This document shows, one piece after another, positions 12,425-24,838 of a stretch of DNA of 64,000 bases. The stretch covers positions 21,511,686 through 21,575,685 of the forward strand of contig OZ022261.1 in the NCBI GenBank assembly GCA_963978905.1, read 5' to 3'. The DNA comes from Trichostrongylus colubriformis. Its lineage: Eukaryota; Nematoda; Chromadorea; Rhabditida; Trichostrongylidae. The stretch's first letter is position 1; each line of letters opens with the position of its first letter. Both the position numbers and the translations under genes were made by a program. The notes under the pieces are model-generated. The model was not told the origin of the DNA and searched no databases. It saw only the letters and a program-made list of their open reading frames with translations.

Positions 12425-12545
12425 ACATTTCGTTAATGGATTTCGTAATCGCAGGTCTGTTTTCGAGTTACAGTCGGAACAGAGTATTCAGAAAAACGGG
12501 GCACTCATTAACTCGAAAAGTAACCTGCGATTACGAAATATGGAT
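12425..12545. repeat. Short inverted repeat
   Basis: ATTTCGTAATCGCAGGT at 12439 is mirrored by ACCTGCGATTACGAAAT near 12540, with TTTTCGAGTTA/TAACTCGAAAA inside. About 100 bp, MITE-like. Nothing else definite was seen in 12545-12940, although an open frame runs through it. Confidence 0.5.
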
Positions 12546-12939
12546 AGAAAGTAAGGTACTAAGGCTTTTTGGCACTACGCAAAGATTCAAATTCTCCTAC
12601 TTTCGCCACGATCACCATACTGTTTTATGGGTCGTTGTAACTATAGCGCGTTATCAGAATGGCCTTCGTAGGGCGGACGGGCTTGTGCTTGTAGCGAGTT
12701 ACCCTAAGGAGGTGTCCTCTCCACAGTATTGTTCAATATATATACACTGCCGATTACCATACGAGCTTCAAGGTCTCGGTGTTCATCGTAATATCTACGC
12801 TATGATACAATTGTATGAGGTGGTAGAGCGGTCCGAAGGCAGTAGTCTCGTTCTATCCTCGGAAAAAAACACAAGCCATGCATTTGGGTTTGCATTCGCA
12901 TGAACCAGTTTATGCTGCAGAACATGTCCAGCTGAGCAC

Positions 12940-13370
12940 AGTTACTGGAAGTGCAAGATTTGGACTTCCATAAGGACCATAAGTTGAACTTCTCTAGGCA
13001 TTACACAGCGCTAGTGGCCGAATGTATTCGCAGAATTTTCAACTTATTTAAATCACTCCTTACTAAAGACCCCAATACGTTGTTACGCTCATATATACTC
13101 CATTTCGGAGCGCCTGATAGGGTGTGGCCTAAAGTCATGGGTGAGTGGCGAGAGTAAGAGTGCGTGGCAAGAGTGTGAGTGTGTGGCGGAATGAGAGAGT
13201 TTCATACACTCTCACCCAAGTCCGTAGCCCACGCCCTATCAGGCGCTCTGATGGACTGTAAGCTTCATGTGCGCCCTATTGTGGAATGCGGTACTTCGGT
13301 CTTCAACCACTGTTCAAAAAAGGAAACCAGGCATTGGAATCTGTACATAGAAATTTCACTGGAAAGCTAA
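12940..13370 (+). pseudogene. LINE reverse-transcriptase C-terminal fragment, interrupted
   Basis: Plus-strand frames give CIRRIFNLFKSLLTKDPNTL and then HVRPIVECGTSVFNH. These match the region after the RT domain of CR1/Jockey-type LINEs and correspond to RSLFTKDLCILLKAY...YVRPILEHGTTV in the LINE at 39.0-42.0 kb. The two halves are split by a 150-bp MITE (13103-13256). Only a few hundred bases of the element remain. Confidence 0.75.
13103..13256. mobile_element. GGAGCGCCTGATAGGG MITE, copy 1
   Basis: Inverted ends CATTTCGGAGCGCCTGATAG and GCCCTATCAGGCGCTCTGATG, with CACTC/GAGTG-rich interior. It interrupts a LINE RT fragment. Two further copies are at 17338-17506 and 20889-21026. Confidence 0.7.
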
Positions 13371-13386
13371 TGCTGAGATGTTCTGG

Positions 13387-13850
13387 ACTTAAAGACGCCA
13401 GAAGGAGGTAATTTTGGCCTACGGTAGAACAGACGTAGTGTGGACGAGTTCAAGTGGCCGTCATTGCACAAACTCCCCATTGACGCCGTGGCATGGTGCC
13501 AAGAGAAATGTTTCTTTTATAAATTTGCTTTTTCCTTTTACCTTTTCCTTTATTCTTTCTTACACTGTTTCTAGATGTACTTACATGAATGCTAATGTAG
13601 TTGGGAATGGCCACTCCACTGCGCTGGGGGTCAGGTGCTACAACTAATGTTGGACCGCGGCCCGTCTCCTACAGCGGGCAACTCGGAAAGTCAGTGCGAT
13701 GGGGCGAATGAGGCGCGAATACACACCGCAGCGATGCACTCTTGAATCCGGGTTTTTTCACCGATTATCGCTTCTAACCTACTGCCTTCACAAAATGCTC
13801 ATTTCTTTGTATTTTTCTCTTGTTTCGGACCCCTTCCGGTTCCTTTAAGT
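13387..13850. mobile_element. About 465-bp MITE, TTAAAG ends, copy 3
   Basis: GGACTTAAAGACGCCAGAAG at the left and CTTCCGGTTCCTTTAAGTCC at the right pair as inverted repeats. The interior matches the copies at 6489, 10613 and 49825. Confidence 0.65.
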
Positions 13851-14531
13851 CCGATATTTCCAACAGACCGGTGGAAACGCTGAATTTGGTCTAGAATCAC
13901 TTGAATAGAGAAGGAAGCGATACGACTTACTCGGCTTTCAAAATTCTCAGACCATTAATAAAAAGAGATCCACAAAACTTTTTCAGTGTGTTGCCAACTA
14001 ACGCAAGAGAAGCGTCGTTAAGAGTCACGACAAATACAGCAAAGTCTCAGTAAGGTTGAAGTTTTTTACAAACTGAGTTCGATCGAACTTTAACTCGTTC
14101 AGTCGAGTTTTATTTCACTGCTACGAAAAGATGTGTACCCGATGAAGAACACTGTTTCAAACAACGTGTTGGCGATTTTCTATATTTTGAATTCACAATG
14201 TTTGGTGATTTCACGTAGCCTGATTTTGATTAAGAGTTAACATGATTTAATATGGTTTTAGTTTGGCTTCCCTTGTTTTTGTGTTCAAGTTGTCACATGT
14301 ACCTGCACATGTCTGCTAAATCAATAAATAAAAGTAATTGTGATAATAAAGTTACTTGATCATTGTCAAGCCCGCCCTCATCCACTGGTCGGTTCAGGAG
14401 CGTGGAGCTGCTGGATCCTCGTCGTACATCACACAATAAAACCAAAGCTCGGATGGCTTCGTCCTGAGCAGTAGGCTCTTCATTAAACCATATCCGATCA
14501 TACATTCAATTGCGGCCACTTCGAGATACCA

Positions 14532-17069
14532 CAGGGTGTCCCAGAATTATGGGTACCTATGTTCATGTTTTTTTGGATTCCTCTATACAAATTGTGTCTA
14601 CGCTTCTTTTTTCATTTGCTGCTCAGTGGGTGCAGAGGATCTCCTTCTACCACGGTGCGTACTTCACGGGTGAAGCTCATGATATTTTTGAGATCTCAAA
14701 ACGTTTCCAAATGGACTTCGCGGTCATTTGCTTCAACGGTGATACGCACCACGCCGTGCTGTTGTTCAAACTGGAAAATCTTTATGGCCTTAACAGCTAA
14801 AGGCAACCAATTGTGCCCAACACCGTCTGAGAGAGTACATCATGCTGTAGGACGTTTGGATACTTGTAAACGGGTTCCAGTAATGATTTGGGGTTCAATG
14901 ATGACACGTTAACGGTTTCCGTCGATTTCGGCGCAAAGCATGCGGGAATGTGAACATGAAGAACACATTGTTAGACATAATGGAGCAGTGGCCGCACTAG
15001 TCCTTCGGAACAATACTTGGTGAGTTTAGCGGCAAGGCGCTTTAGTTTATAGAATCAAACTGATTCAAAAGTGCTGCCGACCCTATCTGTCCGCATTCAT
15101 CACTTTCCGATGCGTATGTCCGTATGTCAAACCTCCCAAAACATGATTCCATCGATTTCTTGCCATATCCTTAACCAAAAGCAAGGTCTGACGATTTAGT
15201 TATCCTAGTGCAGTCCGTACCAAAGGTATGTGGACACCCCGAATTTCGGTCTGACAAAAACACCGTTCAACTTCGCAACACGCGGTTTTCGCTATTCGAT
15301 TCCTCGCATGCGATGAGCTTGTAATACTTTACCTGAGAAGGTTTTGTGGACGATTTTGCAACTTTTTATTATTGAGAAAAATTTTCTTTGTACCAAAAGT
15401 ATGTGGACACCTAATAAAAAAGAAGCGCTTAGCCGGAATTACAAAGCAGTGGGTCCTTTGAGGTTTTAGATTAGCTCGAACAACTTGTTGGGCATGCTCT
15501 GAACCACGTTTTGCATACTTACTTCATCGATGGTGTCCCAGGCAATCAGAACCGCCTCCATCAGTGCATTAACGGGGTAGCATTGCAAATCGCTGAACAA
15601 CAGCTCTCCATGGGTTTTCAGGTGCATTGCAGTCAGGAGACAGTCGCCTTGACTTCATTGCATTTGAGCCATGCTTTGGAATAATGTGAGACGTGGACGC
15701 CTGCATTTCCTGCTGAAAAATGTGTGTCCGGCGCCACGTCCCTTTCAGAAACGGTGGCAAATGGTAGTAAAGCACTCCTCGCTATTCTTAAAGGTCTACG
15801 CGGCACGAAATTTGTGCGAGCTGTAACTTTCCGCTGCGTCCGAGGTTACCGTGTTCCAGCAAAGACTCACTTCCGCAGTTCCTCAAGGTACGGGCTTCCG
15901 AACAATTTCTAGGTTTGGAACAAGCAGCTCTTTTGGCACGTTTTCTTTTGTGATCTTTAATAACAACAAGAAGTTCAGTCTTGACTGGTCAGATGGATTT
16001 CGTCGCTAATGGAGGTACCTACGCATGACCACCCTTTGTGTTTGGAAAGGAATTTTGGAGGTTGATTGGTGTGGCTGCGGAGGCAGCGGAAAGTTACAAT
16101 TCGCACTCATTTCGTGCCATGTAGACCCTTAGGAGTAGCGGGAAGTGCTTTACTACCATTTGCCACCGTTTCTGAAAGGGACGTGGCGCCGGACACACAT
16201 CTTCCAGCAGGACAATACAGGCGTCCACGCCTCACATTTATCCAAAGCATGACTCCAGTGCAATGAAGTCAAGGCGATGTATTAGTCAGCCTGTCCTCTG
16301 ACTGCAATGCGCCTGAAAACCCATGGGGAGCTGTTGTTCAGCTATTCCTTCAAATAAGCAATGCTGTACCGCAAACGAACTGATGGAGGCGGTTTTGATT
16401 GCCTGGGACACCATCGATGAAGTAATTATGCAAAAGGTGGTTCAGAGCATGCCGAACAAGTTGTTCGAGCTAATCTGAAACCTCAAAGGACCCACTGCTT
16501 TGTAATTCCGGCTACGCGCTTCTTTTTTATTAGGTGTCCACATACTTTTGGTACAAAGAAAATTTTTCTCAATAATAGAAAGTTGCAAAATCGTTCACAA
16601 AACCCTCTCAGGTTGAGTATTCCAAGGTTATCGCAAGGAAGGAGGTTATCTGCAAGGAATCGAATAGTGAAAACCGCGTGTTGCGAAACTGAACGGTGTT
16701 TTTGTCAGATCGAAATTCGAGGTGTCCACATACTGTGAAAACCGCGTGTTGCGAAACTGAACGGTGTTTTTGTCAGATCGAAATTCGAGGTGTCCACATA
16801 CTTTTGGTACGGACTGTATGGAGTCACATAAGGTAGCTCTGGGAAAGATTTGGCAATAAATGAATGGAACAACTTGCGTGTCAAGGGCGTTTGAATGATG
16901 AAGAGACTTTGAGCTCAATCCCTGTTGGAGCAGGACACCTACGATATGACTGCTGTGCCTTGTTACACAAGTCATGAGTAAAGTTGTGAATGGGTTGATT
17001 TTCCATTCACTCTACTGACGCCAACAAAATATTGCAATACATTGACGCTTATAATTTTGAGACACCCTG
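14532..17069 (+). mobile_element. Tc1/mariner-type element, split by a nested palindrome
   Basis: Inverted ends CAGGGTGTCCCAGAATTAT (14532) and ATAATTTTGAGACACCCTG (ending 17069) are followed by TA on the right. Plus-strand frames carry degraded transposase, including VPVMIWGSMMT near 14875-14910, which fits the Tc1-family VMVWG motif. The 1.6 kb palindrome at 15211-16816 is inserted inside it, so the original element was about 930 bp. Stops and frame changes make it dead. Confidence 0.7.
15211..16816. mobile_element. Palindromic Tc1 derivative with transposase 3' ends in both arms
   Basis: Ends CAGTCCGTACCAAAGGTATG and CATACTTTTGGTACGGACTG are inverted repeats; the right flank is TA and the left TG. 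The arms (about 15211-15895 and 16060-16816) are inverted copies. On the minus strand, 15569-15775 reads AMLYYHLPPFLKGTW...HIIPKHGSNAMKS; on the plus strand, 16140-16490 encodes the same Tc1-type C-terminal region (ERDVAPDTHLPAGQY, then a PENPWG-type motif). The catalytic core is incomplete and the frames are broken. A 68-bp direct duplication lies near the right end (16667-16734 and 16735-16802). Confidence 0.8.
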
Positions 17070-17337
17070 TATAGAAATATTCCTCATAATATTCGACATC
17101 GACAAGGTCTCTCTCTGATTGTTGGAGACGTGAATATTCGCTCAACAAAATGTAAAGCAACCATTTACACGACGCATGACAGACCTCTTTCGTCAAATCA
17201 TCGTGACTTCGTGATAGGCGTCCGATTAGCTTTGATCGTGTTTGCTCATACAGCACTCGATTAACTGATGTTAATGAAGGGGTGGCAAGCAAATGATCTG
17301 CAGATCTGCAAACAAGTCATACTATTCTAGCTATATA

Positions 17338-17506
17338 GTCCATTTCGGAGCGCCTGACAGGACGTGGCCTACAGACTAGGATGAACGCGTATCAAACTCT
17401 CTCACCCCGCCACACACTCTCACTCTCGCCACGTACTCTCACTCTTGTCACTCGCCAAGTCCGTAGGCCACGCCCTGTCAGGCGCTCTGAAATGGACAGT
17501 ATGTAC
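17338..17506. mobile_element. GGAGCGCCTGATAGGG MITE, copy 2
   Basis: GTCCATTTCGGAGCGCCTGA and CAGGCGCTCTGAAATGGAC are inverted ends, flanked by TATA on the left and AGTA on the right, consistent with a TA target. The interior is rich in CTCTCAC. Confidence 0.75.
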
Positions 17507-18147
17507 CGTAACTGTTTTTAGCAATTTCTGGGGTTTCTGCCAATTATCCTCAATTTCATTTTTTGATGTAGTTGGGTGAATTATTATCGTGCCTTTGTTG
17601 CCTCACTGATTTACAGTCAGCTGGTGTACAACCGTGCAGATCACACAACGTAATAATGTCGTAATGCAAAATGGGCTGAGCCTATGTTGATAGCAATTTA
17701 AAGTGAGCCCATTTTGCACTCTATCGTGTATTGCGCGCAATGCTGTGGGTCAGCAAAGCTGGGCAGATGATGTCGACCCTATGATTCTGTGGTTCAACAA
17801 TATCTCAGCATAGTAGAATCGGAAAAGCCGCGACGCATGTAGTATCGCAAGGCTCTATCATTACATAGCAGTGAGTGGTACAGAGCAATGCTACACAGAA
17901 GATCGCAAAATCGAACGCGAAAACAAAAGAGCGGACCGTGCAATATAATGTGGTTTGCCCTACGCGTTGCGCTGCATGCGATCCTGTAATCAACAGTTTC
18001 GCAAGGTATAACTACGGCCTAACAAAAAGATGGTACTCAGCTAGCGATAATATGCTCACACTGACCCATGTGCCCTAATTAGGTTCTTTAATAAGTCGTT
18101 TCAAGCTGGAGGTGACAAAATATGTAGCGCACTAGACGACCTTAGCC

Positions 18148-21100
18148 TCAAATCAATTCTACAATCAGCAATAAACTGAGTGCAGCGCTAGTGACGACTG
18201 GGTAGAGAATTTTCAAATGACTGAGGAACTTCATGAGCATGACACACCCTGTAGGCTTCTGAAAGAGAACGGTATCGGAGCAAATACGACGAGTTTTCAC
18301 TGGTCGTAAGGAGTGAACATCTGCTTCGTGTGCAATGCTGGCACGTCTCAACCTTTTTGGTGGTGAAGATTCGCCGAAAACCTGAAAAACCATGTTTGGT
18401 AAAAGTATTAAAACATAGAGATTGTGACACTGCAAACAATCGTAAGCACCCACAGCCACTCACAGGCTAATTATACAACAATTTTTATCTGTTCAAGAAA
18501 AACAAAACCATGTAAGCCCAATAGTGGCATAAGAAACTATATCCATGACATTTCAATAAGTTTGAACTATAAGCCGTTCCACTCGAATAAATAAAAAACT
18601 TGGCGCTTGATATTAGTTTTCATCATTAGGTCAAATCTAAGAGCTACTCGACGCACAAACCGCTCACCGCATCAATTGAACAGTCCTCCTCCTCATCAAA
18701 GTAAAAAGCCTTTTCGAAGGCAGGTGTCATCCAACACAATGGCATTGGAGCATCTAGATCTTCTTTACATTTGTCATACATCTCTCCGTAACTCAAAAGT
18801 GGATAACAGTTGTCCACACTAGTATACCTGAAACACAGATCAGAACGCAAGAAATGATTCACTTGAATGAGTAGAGGATTCAAGAGAATGCGACACCTTT
18901 TGCTCCGTCGATTGACAAATTCAGGTGATAGACCACCCTCCCAAATTTGTTCTATAGAAAAAATATCATCCGATTTGAAGGTTTCCAATACTCGCCTCTA
19001 AAAAGCTTCAAATCGAATAAATCACCAGCACTACAACAATACATTTGAAAATGAGGAGTCAATTGATACATGCCTAAGGCCGCGTTCATACTCTGCAGGG
19101 CAGGCAGTGGCTGCGTGTCTCTGTGTCTCCATCTATGCCATCCTGCCTCGCTTCCGCACCTCCCATGTGCCACTCAACCTCGCTGCCTGTGTAGGCAGCA
19201 GTCATACCTTACGTGTCTGCGTCAATTGACGCAACCATGTGCCTGCCGCAGACGACGGCGACAATCTGATAACGCGCACCGTTTGCAAAACGCTCGACTC
19301 AACCACACTAGAGTATGGTGATCGTAGCAAAAGACCAGAAATTCAAATTCGAATATGGCATAGTATGGCACTATCCCAAGATTCGAAATCGACATCGTGG
19401 GCTCTCGCCACGAACACCATACTTTAGTGTGGTTGGGTTGAGCGTTTTGCAATGGCGCGCGTTATCATATTGACGCCGTCGTCGCGGCAGACCCATGATT
19501 GCGTCAATTGACGCAGATACGTAAAATATGACCGCGGTCGTACGCAGCCACGAATTGCTGGCGTTGAGTATGAGCGCGGCCCAATGAGCACATATCCTGT
19601 GGGAGCTTAAAATGTGAAAGAACAGACAGAAGTATACGCAACTCACGCGGAAAGGATCAAAGCCTAGTTCATGAACGTTGCATCGCAATATTCTTGGCGA
19701 GTCTCGGAAATGCAGTAGTAATTCATAGGGCATATATGGATTCCACCGTAACGAGCTCAGCCCCTTATCACCATCCTTAAAATAATGCGGTTCTTAGATA
19801 TGTTCGTAGAATTGTGAATAATTACAATAGGGAGAACAATATGAAACTGCAACAGTACGACAGAAGACGCTGTCGTCGTAAACGAACATTTGAGCTCAGA
19901 AGAAATAATGCTTAGCGAAACTCGCGTTGATAAAAGCACCTCTAAGCGCTATCGCGATCCTGGCGCGCTTCACCTCAAATTGCTTCCTAGTTGCCTGCTG
20001 GCGGGCAGAGAAGGCCGACGCGACTGTCATTTGATAACAGTTAGAGTAATTTTTATTTTATTTTTGATGATGTTGAACATGTGGGTGCTCATGCAGTTGC
20101 AGGAGAAAGGGAATGCTTCCCCCTAGAAAAAGGCTCAAACTACCTAGGCAAAAATAGCGCAACGCCGAGCACAGGGGTGTGCCCCTGCCCCCAACCACAT
20201 TACCACCAACAAGTGAAATGAAAAGATCGCACCAACAAGCGAAACAATGAAAGGAAGAATAAGCGAAAGTGTAAGAAGAAAGGGTTGAAATAAGTTGACA
20301 AAATTGAAATGAATTAATAAATGGTAAAAATGAATGACTCTACACTCGGCGTTAGCAAGCGTCGTGTGGGTAAATGCGGCAAACCGAGAACTGCAAGTGT
20401 TCACCGTAGACTAGAATGGCCCAACCGGTGTCTGTAATGAACGCCTTGCGGCAAAAAAGGGAGAAGCCTGAATCTGATGGCAAACGAACTCGCCTGCTTT
20501 CCAGAAGTCTTTGCTAACTTGAGGCAGAAACAAAAGAAGATCTTGAGCAACATCTCGTAACAACAACTTTGTTACCAATCATAACCAAATACCCGCCCAA
20601 ATTTACGCTTTCTGTAAAGCTGTGCATAAAGCCGTGAACAGCTAGAATTCTCTATCCTTCGCACTACAGTTTTGCACTACAACCGATTCCGTTAGAACGG
20701 GATTTGGACGATACATAGCTGGAGTATCGCATACGCCGTCGAATGTACGATGCGTTTAGCGTAAGATCGTGGACAAATACTCAGCAACTAGTACTGGAAG
20801 ACGTATGAAATGAAGTATGCTTAGGGGGAGGGAAGACAGGAGGCGCCTGCGCGTTTTAAGAAGTGCAACATGAAATAACCAAGGTACAGCTCATTTCGGA
20901 GCGCTTGATAGGGCGTGGCCTACGGACTTGGGTAAGTGTTTATCAAACTCCCTCACCCCGCCACACATCCTCACTCTCGCCACTCAGGCCACGCCCTATC
21001 TAGCGCTGTGAAATGGACTGTATAACTGCGCTTCGGGACTGATGTCACAATGTCGCGATTCAGCATGCGAAGAAAAAGCGTAGCGGAGTTTCAGCGATCT

Positions 21101-23951
21101 AGAACAATGACATCAGACTTACACACTTATGTGACTACGGAATGGAAGTAACAAATTGTGTTAAAACTGGGACAACTCGTCGGCAAGCAACCTACGACCG
21201 TCCATCAAAAATAGATATGACTGGCACGAGACACATACAATGAACAACTACTCATAACTCTCCCACGCTAAACGAGAAAGAACGAAATAAAGGAGATGCA
21301 TCAAAACACTCACTATAGGAACTTTGATCTGTTGAATGGGACCAAAAAGTTGCCTACTATCGTATATATGAACCTCGTCATCATTGAATCCAGCGAATAA
21401 ATGAGGCCTGCAGGAGAAATTCAATGACAGGGATAACACTTTGCCCACGAGGTAAAAAAAACATCACGTACCTGAATCTATTACTTGCCAAATGCGTAAC
21501 ACCCCGATCTAGGAAGAGCGCTTGTTCTGTTCGATTTGGGCAGCGAATATCGAATAATCGTAAACTATATGTAGTGGATAATAACAAACGCGATGGATGA
21601 TCCCTGAAGAGAAGATCAGCCGTAAAACTGAAAGATAACATCATCATAGTTTATGATTTGGAACAGTATACTGAACAAAAGTATTCGTGCTGCAAGAAGA
21701 ACTTCAAAGATACGTTCACGGGAGAAAATTGGAAAGTGAGGAAACAATTATATACCATTAATCACTACAGTGTAAACAACCCACCAAAGCCAGCAAACAT
21801 CTAGCATATTAGAATAAGTAGAAGCCTTGAAGACGTTACGCGATTCGATAGAGGTTCTGCTTTGACTGACAAGATCTAACACAGTGAGAGAAGTCCGGGC
21901 ATGAATGCATCTGCAGTGACAGCAGAAATGAATGCAATTATCAAGTACCTAGTATGGCAAACAAAGAGAAACATACTGAAATTCTGTAGCGGCTAGCAGT
22001 GAGTTATCCATCTGGTTTATTCTAGTTGCCATAATGGGATTTTTTCCTTGCACGATTTCTCGACATGTTAATCTGAATTAAGACAAAATTCAATACTCGA
22101 CAAAAATTCGAAACAAGCACTTACAGATAAGCGACTTAGCATGCAAAACGGCAGGGCCGCGAAATCTCAGAATCGTGAAGTTTGACATTAATATCAGTTG
22201 GTGCAGCTCTAACACAAAACCGACAAAGCTAACCTGCCGACATCTGATGAACAAGTCGCTTTGACAATGGCAATTTTACCATGAAATGTGCCATAAACTG
22301 AAAATGGCGTGCGATCTACGACATCTCTAGCAGTAATCCGATGACGTGGCAGACCATCAGTCAAATCAAGGGCTTCTACGTTGTTTTGAACATGGCGGGG
22401 CATATTAGGATGAAGGATATGGTGGAGCTGCAAAATGTAAATAGATAGTTAAGTGTATTTCATTAAAATGGTCAATCGGCATACTTCAACTTTTCCTTTA
22501 GCATTGCCGGTAAAAACTTCAACAATTCTTTCACTGACGTAACGAATTTGTGGTGCTACAGGAAAGAACCTGAAGATGCAATACCAGAGGCCTATGGTGC
22601 ATGAAAAGATGAAAAAGTGGGAGAGTTGTAGGAAACCAATTCATACAGTTTGGGAGGACAAATAAGACGCGGACGGAGCGATTTTGATGAGCCATTTTCC
22701 ATAGAATAACACCGAGCTTCATGGCTACGAATTACGCTACAACAGAAACAATTCACATTCCGATGTGCAACCATGTGTTTCGTATAAAACATTAGACAAT
22801 AAACCTACCAGTGCTTGAAAAAGCATCCTCCGGGATCAGAATGACGAGCCACATTATATCTTATCCGACCGAACTTTTGATGACTCGAGGTAAGCCTTGG
22901 GGCACTAAATATTTCATAATGAAGAAAACCTTTCAGGAAAAATTGTGCAGCAGTTTTATAACACCGTAACTTGCATGTCAAATATCTCTCAAAATTTTTA
23001 CTTAACAAGTTTGGAACATTTCACAGGAATGCCTCTGCCTTTCAACCAAAGAAGTTGCATAGTCAAACTAGATTAACAGCTTTGAGGTGACAATATGGAT
23101 ATCATGGGAAAGTATTCGGAAACGAAATAAGGTCCAAACCGTCCATCACGTGAGATGTACACCGATCGGTGGGAAATGCTTCATAAGGGTGTAATCAGTC
23201 ACCACACGCGGCGATACAGTGATCTGAGGGGAACTTTTCATTAACAGGAAAAATTTGTACGAAGAGCCAACTTGTCACAAGACAGGGCCTGACCGCATAC
23301 TTGAAAAAGGTCAACTCATAAGCCATGCTGTGAGGTAGACAGCTCTCACTAGTACCCGTTTAGCCTTGACATTCCGTGGAGTTCTGACCTAGACCGTCAC
23401 CTGTACGCACCTGTTCTCCGTCAGCTTACACTCAGGACGGATGGCATCCATGGGCGCCTTCATGTTGGCAAGAAGTCGTCAAAAATAAAGGTAATCTTTC
23501 CTGCCAACCTAATATCACCGAAATAAAAGAAAGGCAGTAGTATCCTGAAGGGACCACACGTTCGAAGGTTTCTAATATCGCACGACCTTGATTTCCTAGC
23601 TGCAGCGACTTCGCACTAGAAATAGCAAAATGGCGATGTCTGGTATTGGCTCTCTTGTGAGTGATGCACACGCATCGAAGCATCTTCCTACTAATTGAGT
23701 AAGGAAAAGAACTTCCACCCTTGTTTACATTTTTGGCCCCATAGTATACCAGCGTCAAGCAGGTGGTGCGGAATTCCCCATAACAAAGCAAGTGCAGAGA
23801 AAAACCGAAGAGTTTGAGAAGCAGCTAGATACCTGACAGAAGCACTACACTTTTCCTCGGAATCTTCGCGTTCATCATCTTCGTCTGATGACTCCTTCAA
23901 TCTTCGCCGTCTCGATGATGTGTGACGAGGGAGGTGAAAGTGTTCACCCAT
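18148..23951 (-). CDS. WD/beta-propeller-like multi-exon gene, family not assigned
   Basis: Minus-strand exons with consistent phases: 23833-23951, 23519-23615, 23150-23223, 22809-22904, 22647-22736, 22485-22569, 22234-22427, 21977-22072, 21472-21627 and 21314-21407. A gap follows, then 19647-19755 (likely), 18897-18951, 18668-18827 and 18148-18381 ending in TGA. The first exon opens with ATG straight after an acceptor and encodes a Lys/Arg then Glu/Asp-rich stretch (RRRRLKESSDEDDERE). SRLLLSTTYSLRLFDIRC and PHLFAGFNDDEVHIYDSRQL look like successive propeller blades of a WD protein. The C-terminus has KRLRR and a hydrophobic tail (LYPVVTSAALSLLLIVELI), though that tail may be intronic if the GTGTGT after 18240 is a donor. 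Exons between 21314 and 19755 and between 19647 and 18951 are unresolved; one or two genes are possible. Confidence 0.65.
19074..19590. mobile_element. Inverted-repeat element with a nested palindrome
   Basis: Outer ends AAGGCCGCGTTCATACTC and GAGTATGAGCGCGGCC are inverted, with GCGTCAATTGACGCA on both sides of the core. A second palindrome sits inside at about 19269-19480 (GATAACGCGC...GCGTTATC, CTCAACCACACTAGAGTATGG mirrored by ACTTTAGTGTGGTTGGG). It lies in an intron of the WD-like gene. Confidence 0.6.
20889..21026. mobile_element. GGAGCGCCTGATAGGG MITE, copy 3
   Basis: TACAGCTCATTTCGGAGCGC and GCGCTGTGAAATGGACTGTA form the inverted ends, with TA at both extremities. It is shorter than the other two copies. 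It lies in an intron of the WD-like gene. Confidence 0.7.
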
Positions 23952-24321
23952 CTACAACACATCCACATCTATTCTATTAGAAGAGAGAAAAAGGGCCAAT
24001 ATGGGTCAAGGGGAAGGGGAATGGAGACTGGAGATGATGACCCAATTCCTTCTTGCACATGGACCCCAGGTATTTTGCCTACCACGGAGCTCCGTCTCCT
24101 TCATTGATCATAAGCTAAAATTTATACTGCCTCTCTACCTATTAGGTTACTGTGCACTTCCCTCGACTCACAGCGACTCGAAAAGAAGAAGTAGAAAAAC
24201 AAATGAGAGAATCACAAGATTCATCGAAGCGCAAGAGCTCGTAAAAACTTGTCTTGAATGGTTATGATTGAGCAGAAACTCTGCGCCCTTGAAGCAACAA
24301 CTTTTAGTATTTGTTGAATAC

Positions 24322-24430
24322 CTGTGACGATTTTGCTGCCCTTCGAATTCGAGGTAAGGAAGAAATGTTGTTGATGTTGCACGAGTGTTGAGTTCAAAAT
24401 CGGATGGAATACGGCATGGAGTGGAAGCAC
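24322..24430 (-). CDS. Possible upstream exon of the WD-like gene or of a neighbour
   Basis: Minus-strand acceptor TTTCTCCAG at 24431 and donor CACAG|GTATTC at 24321 frame a 109-bp exon. One frame is open throughout (CRIPSDFELNTRATSTTFLP). Its end phase does not join the ATG-initial exon at 23951, so another small exon or a separate gene is implied. Confidence 0.4.
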
Positions 24431-24838
24431 CTGGAGAAAGAACGCTTACTTTTTACTCGAGAATAAAGAAACAAATATCCCAGACTGACACTTACGTACA
24501 AGCGTTATATAATAAGATATGTTAAAAATTGTCGATTTCCGAATATGACATCATAGGCAATAATAATAATAAGCAAAATTCAAAGAGTTACAATCTCAAA
24601 AAAGGCGGGAAACTTCTTCCCACCCCTTCTTATATAACTGAAACAGATCATTTCTAAGACGCTCAAACTGTGTGCTAAATTAGAATCACTTTTTGTCTGC
24701 ATTCCTGAAATATTTGAAACGCAGTGTCCGCAGGATAATCAAGACCATGCAAAATAAATAAACAGATGCATTTGCCATGGGAAACTGCAATCATGGGGAG
24801 AATGGAGAAACTAGCAACCACTGTTAGAAAGGAAATGA

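Noticed and set aside
12436..12903. 155-codon plus-strand open frame
   Set aside because: It starts inside a short inverted repeat, has no domain and no splice support, and is followed by LINE remnants.
14120..14200. CGATGAAGAACACTG...CAACGTGTTGGCG as a third hammerhead-like motif
   Set aside because: It lacks a GAAA segment after a stem II, and pairing is poor.
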